This document shows, piece after piece, positions 1 through 6,146 of a stretch of 30,328 bases of DNA. Within the stretch, counting starts at the first letter, position 1, and each line of letters starts with the position of its first letter. The DNA is taken from positions 1 to 30,328 of the forward strand of contig JAHEGP010000006.1 in NCBI GenBank assembly GCA_024645065.1, written 5' to 3'. The stretch is from Cellvibrionales bacterium (GTDB taxonomy: Bacteria > Pseudomonadota > Gammaproteobacteria > Pseudomonadales > JAHEGP01). The notes under the pieces are model-generated. The model made no database searches. It was given only the letters and a program-made list of their open reading frames with translations, and was not told the origin of the DNA. Both the position numbers and the translations under genes were made by a program.

Positions 1-55
1 GAAAGCGGGTTGCGCCGGGTTGCTGGCCGCTCGCCTGGCGTCGTGTCAGTAACGA

Positions 56-460
56 CTAGACAATGGCCAGGCGCTGATCGGCGTCCACAGGCTCCAGGCA
101 AGGGCGAGCTTTCGAAGCGGCTTTTTGATGCGACGGTTGGGGCAAAAGAAACGCTTCGATCCGGTCCTGGATAATGTGGATCGCTTTGTTGATAGGGCCT
201 ATCAAGGGAAGCTCCCATGCCCGTCCAGACGCTTGCTGGGCTACGAACAACCAGCCCTGAGCAGTTAGATAAAGGTACAGTGTCCGGCCATTGTCCTTGT
301 TGCCGATGACCAGCGCATTGCGATACTCACCTTGCTGGCACTGTATATGGACCCTCAGATGACCGGCACACTTGATAGTCGCCAAATCACAGACCCTCTT
401 TTGCAATTCATGCAGAGTGCACAGGTCTTCCAGTGATATTTGATCATTTGTGCTTGTCAT
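56..460 (-). CDS. Conserved-looking hypothetical protein, 134 aa
   Basis: I do not recognise this protein. It begins MTSTNDQISLEDLC and appears to be a small soluble alpha/beta protein. A hydrophilic N-terminal helix (about residues 8-30) is followed by beta-rich sequence (about 35-75, including GRTLYLYLTAQGWLFV), then an amphipathic helix (about 88-105) and a polar, probably flexible tail. There is no signal peptide or membrane segment. The start is supported by a GGGA ribosome-binding site about seven bases upstream on the minus strand. It lies downstream of the cyclic-nucleotide-binding-domain gene on the same strand, but the 172-base gap contains an operator-like inverted repeat, so it may be transcribed separately. 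I am fairly sure it is a real gene and make no functional claim. Confidence 0.6.
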   Translation of the reverse strand: MTSTNDQISLEDLCTLHELQKRVCDLATIKCAGHLRVHIQCQQGEYRNALVIGNKDNGRTLYLYLTAQGWLFVAQQASGRAWELPLIGPINKAIHIIQDRIEAFLLPQPSHQKAASKARPCLEPVDADQRLAIV

Positions 461-632
461 GGTTCGATTCCCTTTTATTCCTAACGCGCTAAGTATCGAC
501 CCTTGGGCCCTGTTCGGGTATACGTAAATACCGGTTTCGCAGTGAGAAAAACCGTGACGGGAATCGCGCGGATCGATGGCGTCAAAAACCGTGGCGCGAG
601 GCGGGATTGCGCCGAGTGGGGGTGGGGCGGGG

Positions 633-1004
633 CTACCGCTCGACTCGTGCTGAACTGCTTGACAATACCAGGATTGACTCGTTCAGATCGCTGATCAAGC
701 GTGCCATATCATTGATCAACTTGACGCAGACATCGGGCTGACGGCGCGCCAGGGTGATAAAGCTGTCCTTGTAAACTGCCTCAACGCTGCAGGTCCGGGT
801 CGCAGTTACGGTGGCGTTGCGTTTCACATCGCTGAATGCGGCGAGTGCTCCAAACACCTCACCGGCGTAAATATCGCCCACTTTAATGCCGCTCTGCGAT
901 GCCTCGGCGTGGCCGCTCGCAAGCGTGTAGACATAGTCCGCACTGTCACCCTCGCGAATGATGATGTCGCCGGGTCGAAATTCCAGTGTCGTGGTTTTGA
1001 TCAT
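633..1004 (-). CDS. Stand-alone cyclic-nucleotide-binding-type domain protein
   Basis: The 123-residue protein is almost entirely one cNMP-binding (CRP/EAL-associated) beta-roll. FRPGDIIIREGDSADYVY covers the first strands, about residues 7-24. The phosphate-binding-cassette region reads FGALAAFSDVKRNATV at about 60-75. A C-terminal helix ends in a Ser-rich tail. Nucleotide-binding family members usually carry FGE in the cassette; here the Glu is Ala, while the Arg position is kept, so cAMP binding is doubtful. No helix-turn-helix follows, so this is not a CRP-type transcription factor. It may be a regulatory subunit or a degenerate sensor. The upstream in-frame ATG at 1100 was rejected because the domain starts at MIKTTTLEF and an AGGGGAG ribosome-binding site precedes that codon. 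A TATGAT hexamer at 1056-1061 on the minus strand could be the -10 box. Confidence 0.75.
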   Translation of the reverse strand: MIKTTTLEFRPGDIIIREGDSADYVYTLASGHAEASQSGIKVGDIYAGEVFGALAAFSDVKRNATVTATRTCSVEAVYKDSFITLARRQPDVCVKLINDMARLISDLNESILVLSSSSARVER

Positions 1005-1212
1005 GGCGGTCTGCTCCCCTCGCAAGTTGGGATGATTGATACTCCGTAACAATAAATCATAGTCCGCCAAGGCTCTGGCGCAAGGCGATAAACCGGCCAC
1101 CCAGGGCAGGTATCCAGGGCCTTGCCGGCCTTAATTGAAAATCCTGACTCTGGTGCTGGCCGGGTTGCCTGGTATATCCTGCGATGCTCCGTAAACCGCG
1201 AGCTAATCCTTG

Positions 1213-1944
1213 ATGAGCGTCGATACCTGCAAGGCCTCCGAATTCCGACAACTAACCGGGCAGGACACCAGCCATCTTTGCGAGCTGACGTCCAATTCCA
1301 GCGTGTACTGGCTAAGCCGGCCAACCGCCGAGGCTTTTTCAGCTCTTGTGGCCGCCTCCCGAAGCCAGGGGTTCGAACTTGCGGTTGCCAGTGCGCACAG
1401 GAAGTTCGAACGGCAATTACTTATCTGGAATGAAAAGGCGGCTGGCATCCGGCCGCTGCTCGACGAAGCCGGTCAAGTCCTTGATATTGAGCAATTGAAT
1501 GAGCGCGAGCAGGTGTTTGCAATGCTCCGATGGTCGGCCCTGCCGGGTACTTCCCGGCACCATTGGGGCACTGATGTGGATGTTTATGATGCAGCTGCCA
1601 TGGATGCCGTTTATCGAGTACAGTTATGTCCCGACGAATGCGCGCAAGGTGGTATATTTTCGGGTCTGCATCGCTGGCTTGACGATGTCATTTGTCATAA
1701 TCGCAGCTTTGGCTTTCAGCGCCCCTTTGACATCGATCGTGGGGGAGTCGCTCCGGAACCCTGGCATCTGAGCTTTGCACCCGAAGCGGGCAGGTATGAG
1801 CGAATGCTTGATTGTGGCCAAATGTATAATTTGTTGGCGCAGCAACCCATTGCACTCAAACAGACGGTGCTGGAGAATTTTGAAGAAATATTTCGGCGCT
1901 TTATTGCCCCTGCCCGGATCGACAAGCGGGCCGTGGCAGACTAG
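1213..1944 (+). CDS. M15-family D-alanyl-D-alanine carboxypeptidase-like protein
   Basis: This is a VanY-like zinc peptidase of family M15 (M15B type), expected to remove the terminal D-Ala from peptidoglycan stem peptides. The zinc and catalytic signature is visible: SRHHWGTDVDV supplies His116 and Asp123, and PEPWHLSF supplies Glu182 and His185. At 243 residues it is normal in length for the domain. It has no recognisable signal peptide, lipobox or membrane anchor. It would therefore act in the cytoplasm, on recycled murein peptides, unless it leaves by an unusual route. The first codon is ATG directly after an in-frame TTG, and the ribosome-binding site is weak. cysE starts 23 bases after its stop, so the two are probably cotranscribed. 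The family call is strong; the substrate is inferred. Confidence 0.85.
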   Translation: MSVDTCKASEFRQLTGQDTSHLCELTSNSSVYWLSRPTAEAFSALVAASRSQGFELAVASAHRKFERQLLIWNEKAAGIRPLLDEAGQVLDIEQLNEREQVFAMLRWSALPGTSRHHWGTDVDVYDAAAMDAVYRVQLCPDECAQGGIFSGLHRWLDDVICHNRSFGFQRPFDIDRGGVAPEPWHLSFAPEAGRYERMLDCGQMYNLLAQQPIALKQTVLENFEEIFRRFIAPARIDKRAVAD

Positions 1945-1967
1945 GGGCCGGTGGCTGGAGACTGGTG

Positions 1968-2741
1968 ATGCGCCGATTATGGACCCTGATTCGTGAGGAG
2001 GCGCGCTGCGCCAGCCGCCAGGAGCCAGTGCTGGCAAGCTTCTATTACGCGACGGTATTGAATCACGATTCAATTGCCGCTGCGCTGGCTTTCAATCTGG
2101 CGCTGCGACTGGACAGTGCGACCCTCCCGGCAACGCTGATTCGCGAAGTATGCGACCAGGCGCTGCAAGCGGATGCAAATATGCGGCAGGCGATCGAGGA
2201 TGATATTGAGGCCTACTACAGCCGGGATCCAGCCTGTGACCAGTACTGCATGCCCTTGCTCTACTTCAAGGGCTACCAGGCGATACAGGCCCAGCGCATT
2301 GCCCACTGGCTCTGGCAGCGACGCCGCACCGCAATGGCGTTGTATTTCCAACATCGCATTGCATGTGAGTTTGATGTCGATATTCACCCGGCGGCCAGGA
2401 TTGGGCGGGGAATCATGCTGGACCATGCGACGGGTCTGGTCGTGGGTGAAACCGCCGTGATTGGCGATAACGTGTCCCTGCTCCATGGAGTCAGCCTTGG
2501 AGGGTCGGGCTGCTGCAGGGGTGATCGCCACCCAAAAATCGGCAGCGGAGTAATGATTGGCGCGGGCGCCAAGCTGTTGGGAAATATCAGGGTCGGAGAA
2601 GGCGCCAAGATTGCTGCCGGCAGCGTCGTATTGCAGGATGTCGATGCCCACACAACGGTAGCCGGGGTGCCGGCGGAGATTGTTGGCTCGCCGCTGGCTG
2701 AACAACCTGCGCTGATTATGAACCAGTCGCTTGATAGCTAG
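1968..2741 (+). CDS. cysE: Serine O-acetyltransferase
   Basis: CysE acetylates L-serine with acetyl-CoA to give O-acetylserine, the acceptor for sulfide in cysteine synthesis. The protein has the usual two parts. An N-terminal helical SATase domain spans about residues 1-135 (starting MRRLWTLIREEA). A left-handed beta-helix of hexapeptide repeats follows, including DVDIHPAARIGRGIMLDHATG and the loop HGVSLGGSG. It ends in AGVPAEIVGSPLAEQPALIM. The 257 residues are slightly fewer than in the Escherichia coli enzyme but complete. GTG at 1965 directly precedes the chosen ATG; a GGAG ribosome-binding site lies seven bases before the ATG. The flexible C-terminal tail is where cysteine feedback normally acts in this family. 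It sits behind the M15 peptidase gene as the likely second gene of a two-gene unit. Confidence 0.93.
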   Translation: MRRLWTLIREEARCASRQEPVLASFYYATVLNHDSIAAALAFNLALRLDSATLPATLIREVCDQALQADANMRQAIEDDIEAYYSRDPACDQYCMPLLYFKGYQAIQAQRIAHWLWQRRRTAMALYFQHRIACEFDVDIHPAARIGRGIMLDHATGLVVGETAVIGDNVSLLHGVSLGGSGCCRGDRHPKIGSGVMIGAGAKLLGNIRVGEGAKIAAGSVVLQDVDAHTTVAGVPAEIVGSPLAEQPALIMNQSLDS

Positions 2742-2777
2742 AGAGCGGAATTATACTGGCCTGCCAGCGGCAAGAAC

Positions 2778-2918
2778 GTCAGTGCCTGTCAGCATCTCTG
2801 ATCGGTTTGCATTTTAACCAACAGGTATAAAAGAGTATATTACCAGAACCAGCCCCCGGGCTTGGCAGTGCTGTCTGACAGATTATGTCAGCGGGAGCTT
2901 GGTATTGTCAGTGCTGAC
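2778..2918. repeat. Cluster of GTCAG/CTGAC pentamers
   Basis: GTCAG starts at 2778, 2788, 2887 and 2907; CTGAC starts at 2875 and 2914. Two sites form palindromes: CTGTCTGACAG (2871-2881) and GTCAGTGCTGAC (2907-2918). GTCAGTGC itself occurs twice. Six copies in about 140 bases is well above chance for a pentamer counted on both strands (about 0.3 expected), which suggests repeated protein-binding half-sites. Confidence 0.4.
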
Positions 2919-2951
2919 GTCTGGCAAACCATAACTATAACGTTAAGACTG

Positions 2952-2980
2952 TTGAATTCTTGTATGAATTCTCATTAAAT
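2952..2980 (+). promoter_or_regulatory. Candidate promoter with an embedded palindromic operator
   Basis: TTGAAT (-35-like) and TTAAAT (-10-like) are separated by exactly 17 bases. The spacer overlaps the inverted repeat GAATTC-TTGTAT-GAATTC (2954-2971). A repressor bound there would block polymerase. Each hexamer matches consensus at only four of six positions. The expected transcript start is about 150 bases before the AP2-like gene. Confidence 0.35.
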
Positions 2981-3107
2981 GGGGATAACGACAGGGGATT
3001 ATTTGGAGCGCAGGGGCTGAATAGCGAAGTTGCAATGGGCGCATAGTTGCCTTGGTATGCAAACCTCTTAACTACCGGGTGCAGTGAGTCGCGCTCAGGT
3101 CGTAGAC

Positions 3108-3143
3108 ATGAACGTCGAGCATAATAAGAAGGTGCAGCTATGA
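3108..3143 (+). other. Possible 11-codon leader reading frame
   Basis: ATG through TGA encodes MNVEHNKKVQL. Its stop overlaps the start codon of the AP2-like gene in the four-base pattern ATGA. An AGG lies about eight bases before its ATG. This arrangement would allow translational coupling, but an 11-codon frame can easily occur by chance. Confidence 0.25.
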
Positions 3144-3748
3144 GCGTTAAACTGATCGATAACGAAGCTTTTTACGGGTTCAGGGTCCGGCGAACGGTGA
3201 ACGGTAAGCTGTACCAGGAATACTTCTCGCTGAAAAAGGCAGGTAAACGACTCGGCTCACGGCAAACACGGGCGGTGGAGAGGATAGCCGAGGCCCGGGA
3301 CGAAGAGCTGCGGCTCGAGCAGGAAAAGTCACGCCAGCGGCGCAAGGCCGAATTGTGTTTTCACCCGGATGGCAGTGTCAAGGGCATCAGTTATTTGATC
3401 AAGACTGAAAAGAGTGGCACCCGAACGCCAATTTTTCAGGTGGGTATTGCCTCGGAGCTCGACAAAAGAATTATCTGTACCAGTTTCTCGATCAATGCGC
3501 ACGGCGCTGACCTCGCCTGGAGCAAGGCAATAGATACCTATGCTCGCCACAAGAAGATATCAAGGGGTACCAAGCTTTACAAAAAGTTGGCCGTCTCCAT
3601 GCCGGTGGTCAAGGAAGCGCCCAGGACGGTCAAAAGCGCTGCTGCGAATAAACGCAGAGCGACGAGCAAGCCCTCCGCGGGCAGGCCGACCGGCACAAGC
3701 CGTAAAAAAACTGTATCGAAGCGAAAGGCAAGGATTGCAGCAGAGTGA
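3140..3748 (+). CDS. AP2-like DNA-binding protein with basic AT-hook-like tail
   Basis: This 202-residue basic protein looks like a bacterial AP2-type DNA-binding protein. Two segments have the AP2 pattern of three strands followed by an amphipathic helix. One is residues about 10-62 (FYGFRVRRTVNGKLYQEYF then AVERIAEARDEELRL). The other is about 80-138 (GISYLIKTEKSG through DLAWSKAIDTYARHKK). The last 50 residues are rich in Lys, Arg, Ala and Ser and include AGRPTG, which resembles an AT-hook core. There is no membrane segment or signal peptide. The start has an AGAAGG ribosome-binding site about eight bases upstream. The likely role is a transcription or nucleoid regulator; targets are unknown. 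The AP2 assignment comes from pattern recognition only and is moderately uncertain. Confidence 0.6.
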   Translation: MSVKLIDNEAFYGFRVRRTVNGKLYQEYFSLKKAGKRLGSRQTRAVERIAEARDEELRLEQEKSRQRRKAELCFHPDGSVKGISYLIKTEKSGTRTPIFQVGIASELDKRIICTSFSINAHGADLAWSKAIDTYARHKKISRGTKLYKKLAVSMPVVKEAPRTVKSAAANKRRATSKPSAGRPTGTSRKKTVSKRKARIAAE

Positions 3749-3800
3749 ACAATGGTTGCCAGATTCCGGGCAGCTGATATGCATGGCAGGGTAACGTGGG

Positions 3801-3828
3801 TTGACACGGCGCACAGTTACAGCAGAAT
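3801..3828 (+). promoter_or_regulatory. Candidate hppA promoter
   Basis: A perfect TTGACA (-35) is followed after 16 bases by CAGAAT (four of six matches to the -10 consensus). It lies in the 158-base gap before the pyrophosphatase gene and would leave a leader of roughly 70 bases. The gene itself has a strong GGAAGGGG ribosome-binding site seven bases before its ATG. Confidence 0.45.
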
Positions 3829-3906
3829 GCAGGAGCTCGATGCTGCCGGGTAAGTGGGGAATTAAAATAACGATTCTGGTCAGGTTTTTCTGGAAGGGGT
3901 ATACCT

Positions 3907-5940
3907 ATGAGTGATTATGTTCTGGTTCCGCCGTTGCTTGGCGCTTTTGGATTGATCTGTGCCTTTGTGATCTATTCGATCCTGATGCGGCATCCAGAGG
4001 GCGATTTGAAAGTGACCAAGATAGGCGATGCGATTCATCTTGGCGCGATGGTTTTCATGCAGCGAGAGTACAGAATGCTGGCGATTTTCGCTGGCGTATT
4101 ATTAGTTGTTCTATTCGTCACGCTTGGCAGCAATACCGCAATTGCATTTCTCTGCGGCGCCTTGACTTCCGCCACAGCCGGTGGCATCGGAATGTATGCC
4201 GCTACCCGTGCCAACGTGCGCACTACCACTGCGGCCCATGAACAAGGTTCCGCCGCCGCGTTGTCCGTGGCTTTTTACGGGGGGGCGATTATGGGTTTAT
4301 CGGTCGCTTCGCTGGGATTACTGGGCTTGGGCATTCTGTACTGGTTCTTCGGAGGCGACCCAGAGACCGCGCATGCCATTCACGGCTTTGGCATGGGCGC
4401 GTCGGTTGTGGCGCTTTTTTCGCGGGTTGGCGGTGGTATCTATACCAAGAGCGCTGATGTGGGAGCCGACCTCGTGGGTAAGCTGGAGGCCGGTATTCCT
4501 GAGGATGATCCGAGGAATCCCGGGGTCATAGCCGATAATGTTGGTGATAACGTCGGTGACGTGGCAGGTATGGGGTCGGATATTTTTGAATCCTACTGCG
4601 GCTCCATGATCGCCAGCATTGCAATTGCCTCCACCCTGGGCTTTTCAGTGCTGGCAGTGCTGGTTCCTGGCTTGAACGAGGCTGAGGCTCGCTCGGCGCT
4701 GATGTTCCTGCCGCTGGCTCTGGCATCAACCGGGCTGATCTGCTCGATATTGGGTATATTGATTGTGCGCTCGATGTCGGCGCGACAGCCTGCGGTGGCA
4801 CTGCGCAGTGGCACGCTGGCCGCACCTGTGATTTTCATTGGTGCCGCTTACTTTATCGTGGGTATGGTCGGGGTTGATAGCAACGTTTGGCTTGCGGTTC
4901 TGGCGGGAGCCGTAGGCGGAATCATCATTGGTCTGGTGACAGAGTACTACACGGCCTCGACGCCGGTAGTGCGCATTGCCGAGGCGGGTAAGACCGGGGC
5001 AGCCACAGTAATGATTACCGGTTTGGCGGTCGGGATGCAGTCGGTGGTGATACCAGTCCTGGCTATCTGCGGGATTATTTTCGTCTCGACTTCCCTCGCC
5101 GGCCTCTACGGTGTTGGCATCGCCGCAGTCGGCATGTTGGCAACGGTCGGTATTACTATGGCAATCGACGCCTACGGCCCGGTTGCCGATAACGCAGGCG
5201 GTATCGCGGAAATGGCGGGGCTCGGTAAGGAAACTCGCAAGATTACCGATTCGCTGGATGAGCTGGGTAATACCACGGCCGCCATTGGCAAGGGCTTTGC
5301 AATCGGCGCTGCGGCATTGGCTGCTTTGGCCATTATTGCCGCTTTTGTGGAAACCATGTCAGCCGGGGGAGAGGAATTTATATTGCATATCGGCGATCCA
5401 CGGGTACTCATGGGCCTGTTTATCGGGGGATTAATCCCGTTTCTCATTGCCTCGATCACCATGACCGCCGTTGGTGATGCAGCGATGGACATGATTGTAG
5501 AGATTCGGCGCCAGTTTCGGGAGATTCCAGGCTTGATGGAGGGCACCGCGGAGCCAGACAATGCCAAGTGTGTTGATATTGCAACCTCCGCTGCCCTGCG
5601 GCGGATGCTGCTGCCGGGACTGATCGCGGTGTCGGCGCCACCGATTATCGGTTTCGGCCTTGGCGCACAGGCGCTCGGCGGTGCACTTGGCGGCGCCCTC
5701 ATCAGCGGTGTGCTACTGGCCCTGATGATGGCCAACTCCGGAGGTGCCTGGGACAACGCGAAAAAGCATATTGAGAAGGGTAATCTCGGAGGCAAGGGCT
5801 CAGAAGTGCATACGGCGGCAGTCGTTGGGGATACGGTCGGCGATCCCTTTAAAGATACCTCCGGCCCCTCCATGAACATTCTGATCAACGTCATGGCGAT
5901 TGTCAGCCTGGTAATCGCGCCTCTGCTAAGCGTTGCTTGA
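3907..5940 (+). CDS. hppA: Membrane-bound ion-pumping pyrophosphatase, K+-dependent type
   Basis: This integral inner-membrane enzyme hydrolyses pyrophosphate and pumps H+ and/or Na+ out of the cytoplasm. The 677 residues form about 16 membrane helices, typical of the family. The substrate site is intact: KSADVGADLVGKLE (Asp184, Asp188, Lys192, Glu194), NVGDNVGDVAGMGSD (211-225) and the C-terminal VVGDTVGDPFKDTSGPS. The motif GNTTAAIGKG has Ala458 and Gly461 at the two positions that are Lys and Thr in K+-independent enzymes, which marks the K+-dependent class. A Glu at residue 228 (SDIFESY) occupies the gate position seen in Na+-pumping and K+-dependent members. Which ion is pumped cannot be settled from sequence alone. 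It has its own promoter and a hairpin terminator downstream, so it is probably monocistronic. Confidence 0.95.
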   Translation: MSDYVLVPPLLGAFGLICAFVIYSILMRHPEGDLKVTKIGDAIHLGAMVFMQREYRMLAIFAGVLLVVLFVTLGSNTAIAFLCGALTSATAGGIGMYAATRANVRTTTAAHEQGSAAALSVAFYGGAIMGLSVASLGLLGLGILYWFFGGDPETAHAIHGFGMGASVVALFSRVGGGIYTKSADVGADLVGKLEAGIPEDDPRNPGVIADNVGDNVGDVAGMGSDIFESYCGSMIASIAIASTLGFSVLAVLVPGLNEAEARSALMFLPLALASTGLICSILGILIVRSMSARQPAVALRSGTLAAPVIFIGAAYFIVGMVGVDSNVWLAVLAGAVGGIIIGLVTEYYTASTPVVRIAEAGKTGAATVMITGLAVGMQSVVIPVLAICGIIFVSTSLAGLYGVGIAAVGMLATVGITMAIDAYGPVADNAGGIAEMAGLGKETRKITDSLDELGNTTAAIGKGFAIGAAALAALAIIAAFVETMSAGGEEFILHIGDPRVLMGLFIGGLIPFLIASITMTAVGDAAMDMIVEIRRQFREIPGLMEGTAEPDNAKCVDIATSAALRRMLLPGLIAVSAPPIIGFGLGAQALGGALGGALISGVLLALMMANSGGAWDNAKKHIEKGNLGGKGSEVHTAAVVGDTVGDPFKDTSGPSMNILINVMAIVSLVIAPLLSVA

Positions 5941-6014
5941 CAGGGGCCAAAGCGTCCATTTCAATCTGGTTCGGCGCCCGAGAGGGCGTTGTCACCAGCT
6001 TTAAGGGTTGAGTC

Positions 6015-6050
6015 AAACCACGGGACTTCTGCGCGAGGCCCCGTGGTTTT
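6015..6050 (+). terminator. Hairpin terminator after hppA
   Basis: AAACCACGGG (6015-6024) pairs perfectly with CCCGTGGTTT (6040-6049): a 10-bp stem, a 15-base loop and a short T run on the 3' side. It follows the hppA stop by about 75 bases. The A run on the 5' side means it could partly work in both directions. Confidence 0.65.
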
Positions 6051-6058
6051 GCTATTAT
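6050..6058 (+). promoter_or_regulatory. Candidate extended -10 promoter for mpl-ubiX
   Basis: TGCTATTAT matches an extended -10 box (TGn plus a hexamer with five of six matches). It starts at the last T of the hairpin terminator. No good -35 is visible at the usual distance. It would give a leader of about 80 bases before mpl. Confidence 0.4.
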
Positions 6059-6146
6059 CCACTCGGAAACCTGATTTTGCACAGCCTGGCAGCGGGCCGC
6101 TTCCATCCGGGGTCGGGCGACAAACGCGCTTTTGATGCGAGGAAGC

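Larger units (their letters stand above)
2742..3139. other. 398-base gene-free region rich in short repeats and palindromes
   Basis: No convincing protein gene lies between cysE and the AP2-like gene. The left half is AT-rich around 2810-2845 (TATAAA and TATATT boxes) and holds repeated GTCAG/CTGAC pentamers. The right half holds TAACGTTA (2938-2945), a GAATTC-N6-GAATTC palindrome inside a candidate promoter, and an 11-codon reading frame that ends on the next gene's start codon. A 6-bp stem GTCAGC/GCTGAC (2887-2892 with 2913-2918) could form in RNA. This looks like a regulated promoter region with a long leader, or possibly an undescribed small RNA. Confidence 0.6.

Noticed and set aside
503..694. 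Plus-strand 63-codon frame
   Set aside because: It overlaps the end of the cNMP-domain gene on the other strand, has no ribosome-binding site and looks like Arg/Gly-rich noise.
2731..2757. TTGATA and TATACT promoter-like pair after cysE
   Set aside because: Both boxes are good but the spacer is only 15 bases and no transcript target is evident.
5172..5894. Minus-strand 240-codon frame inside hppA
   Set aside because: It is the antisense shadow of conserved pyrophosphatase sequence.
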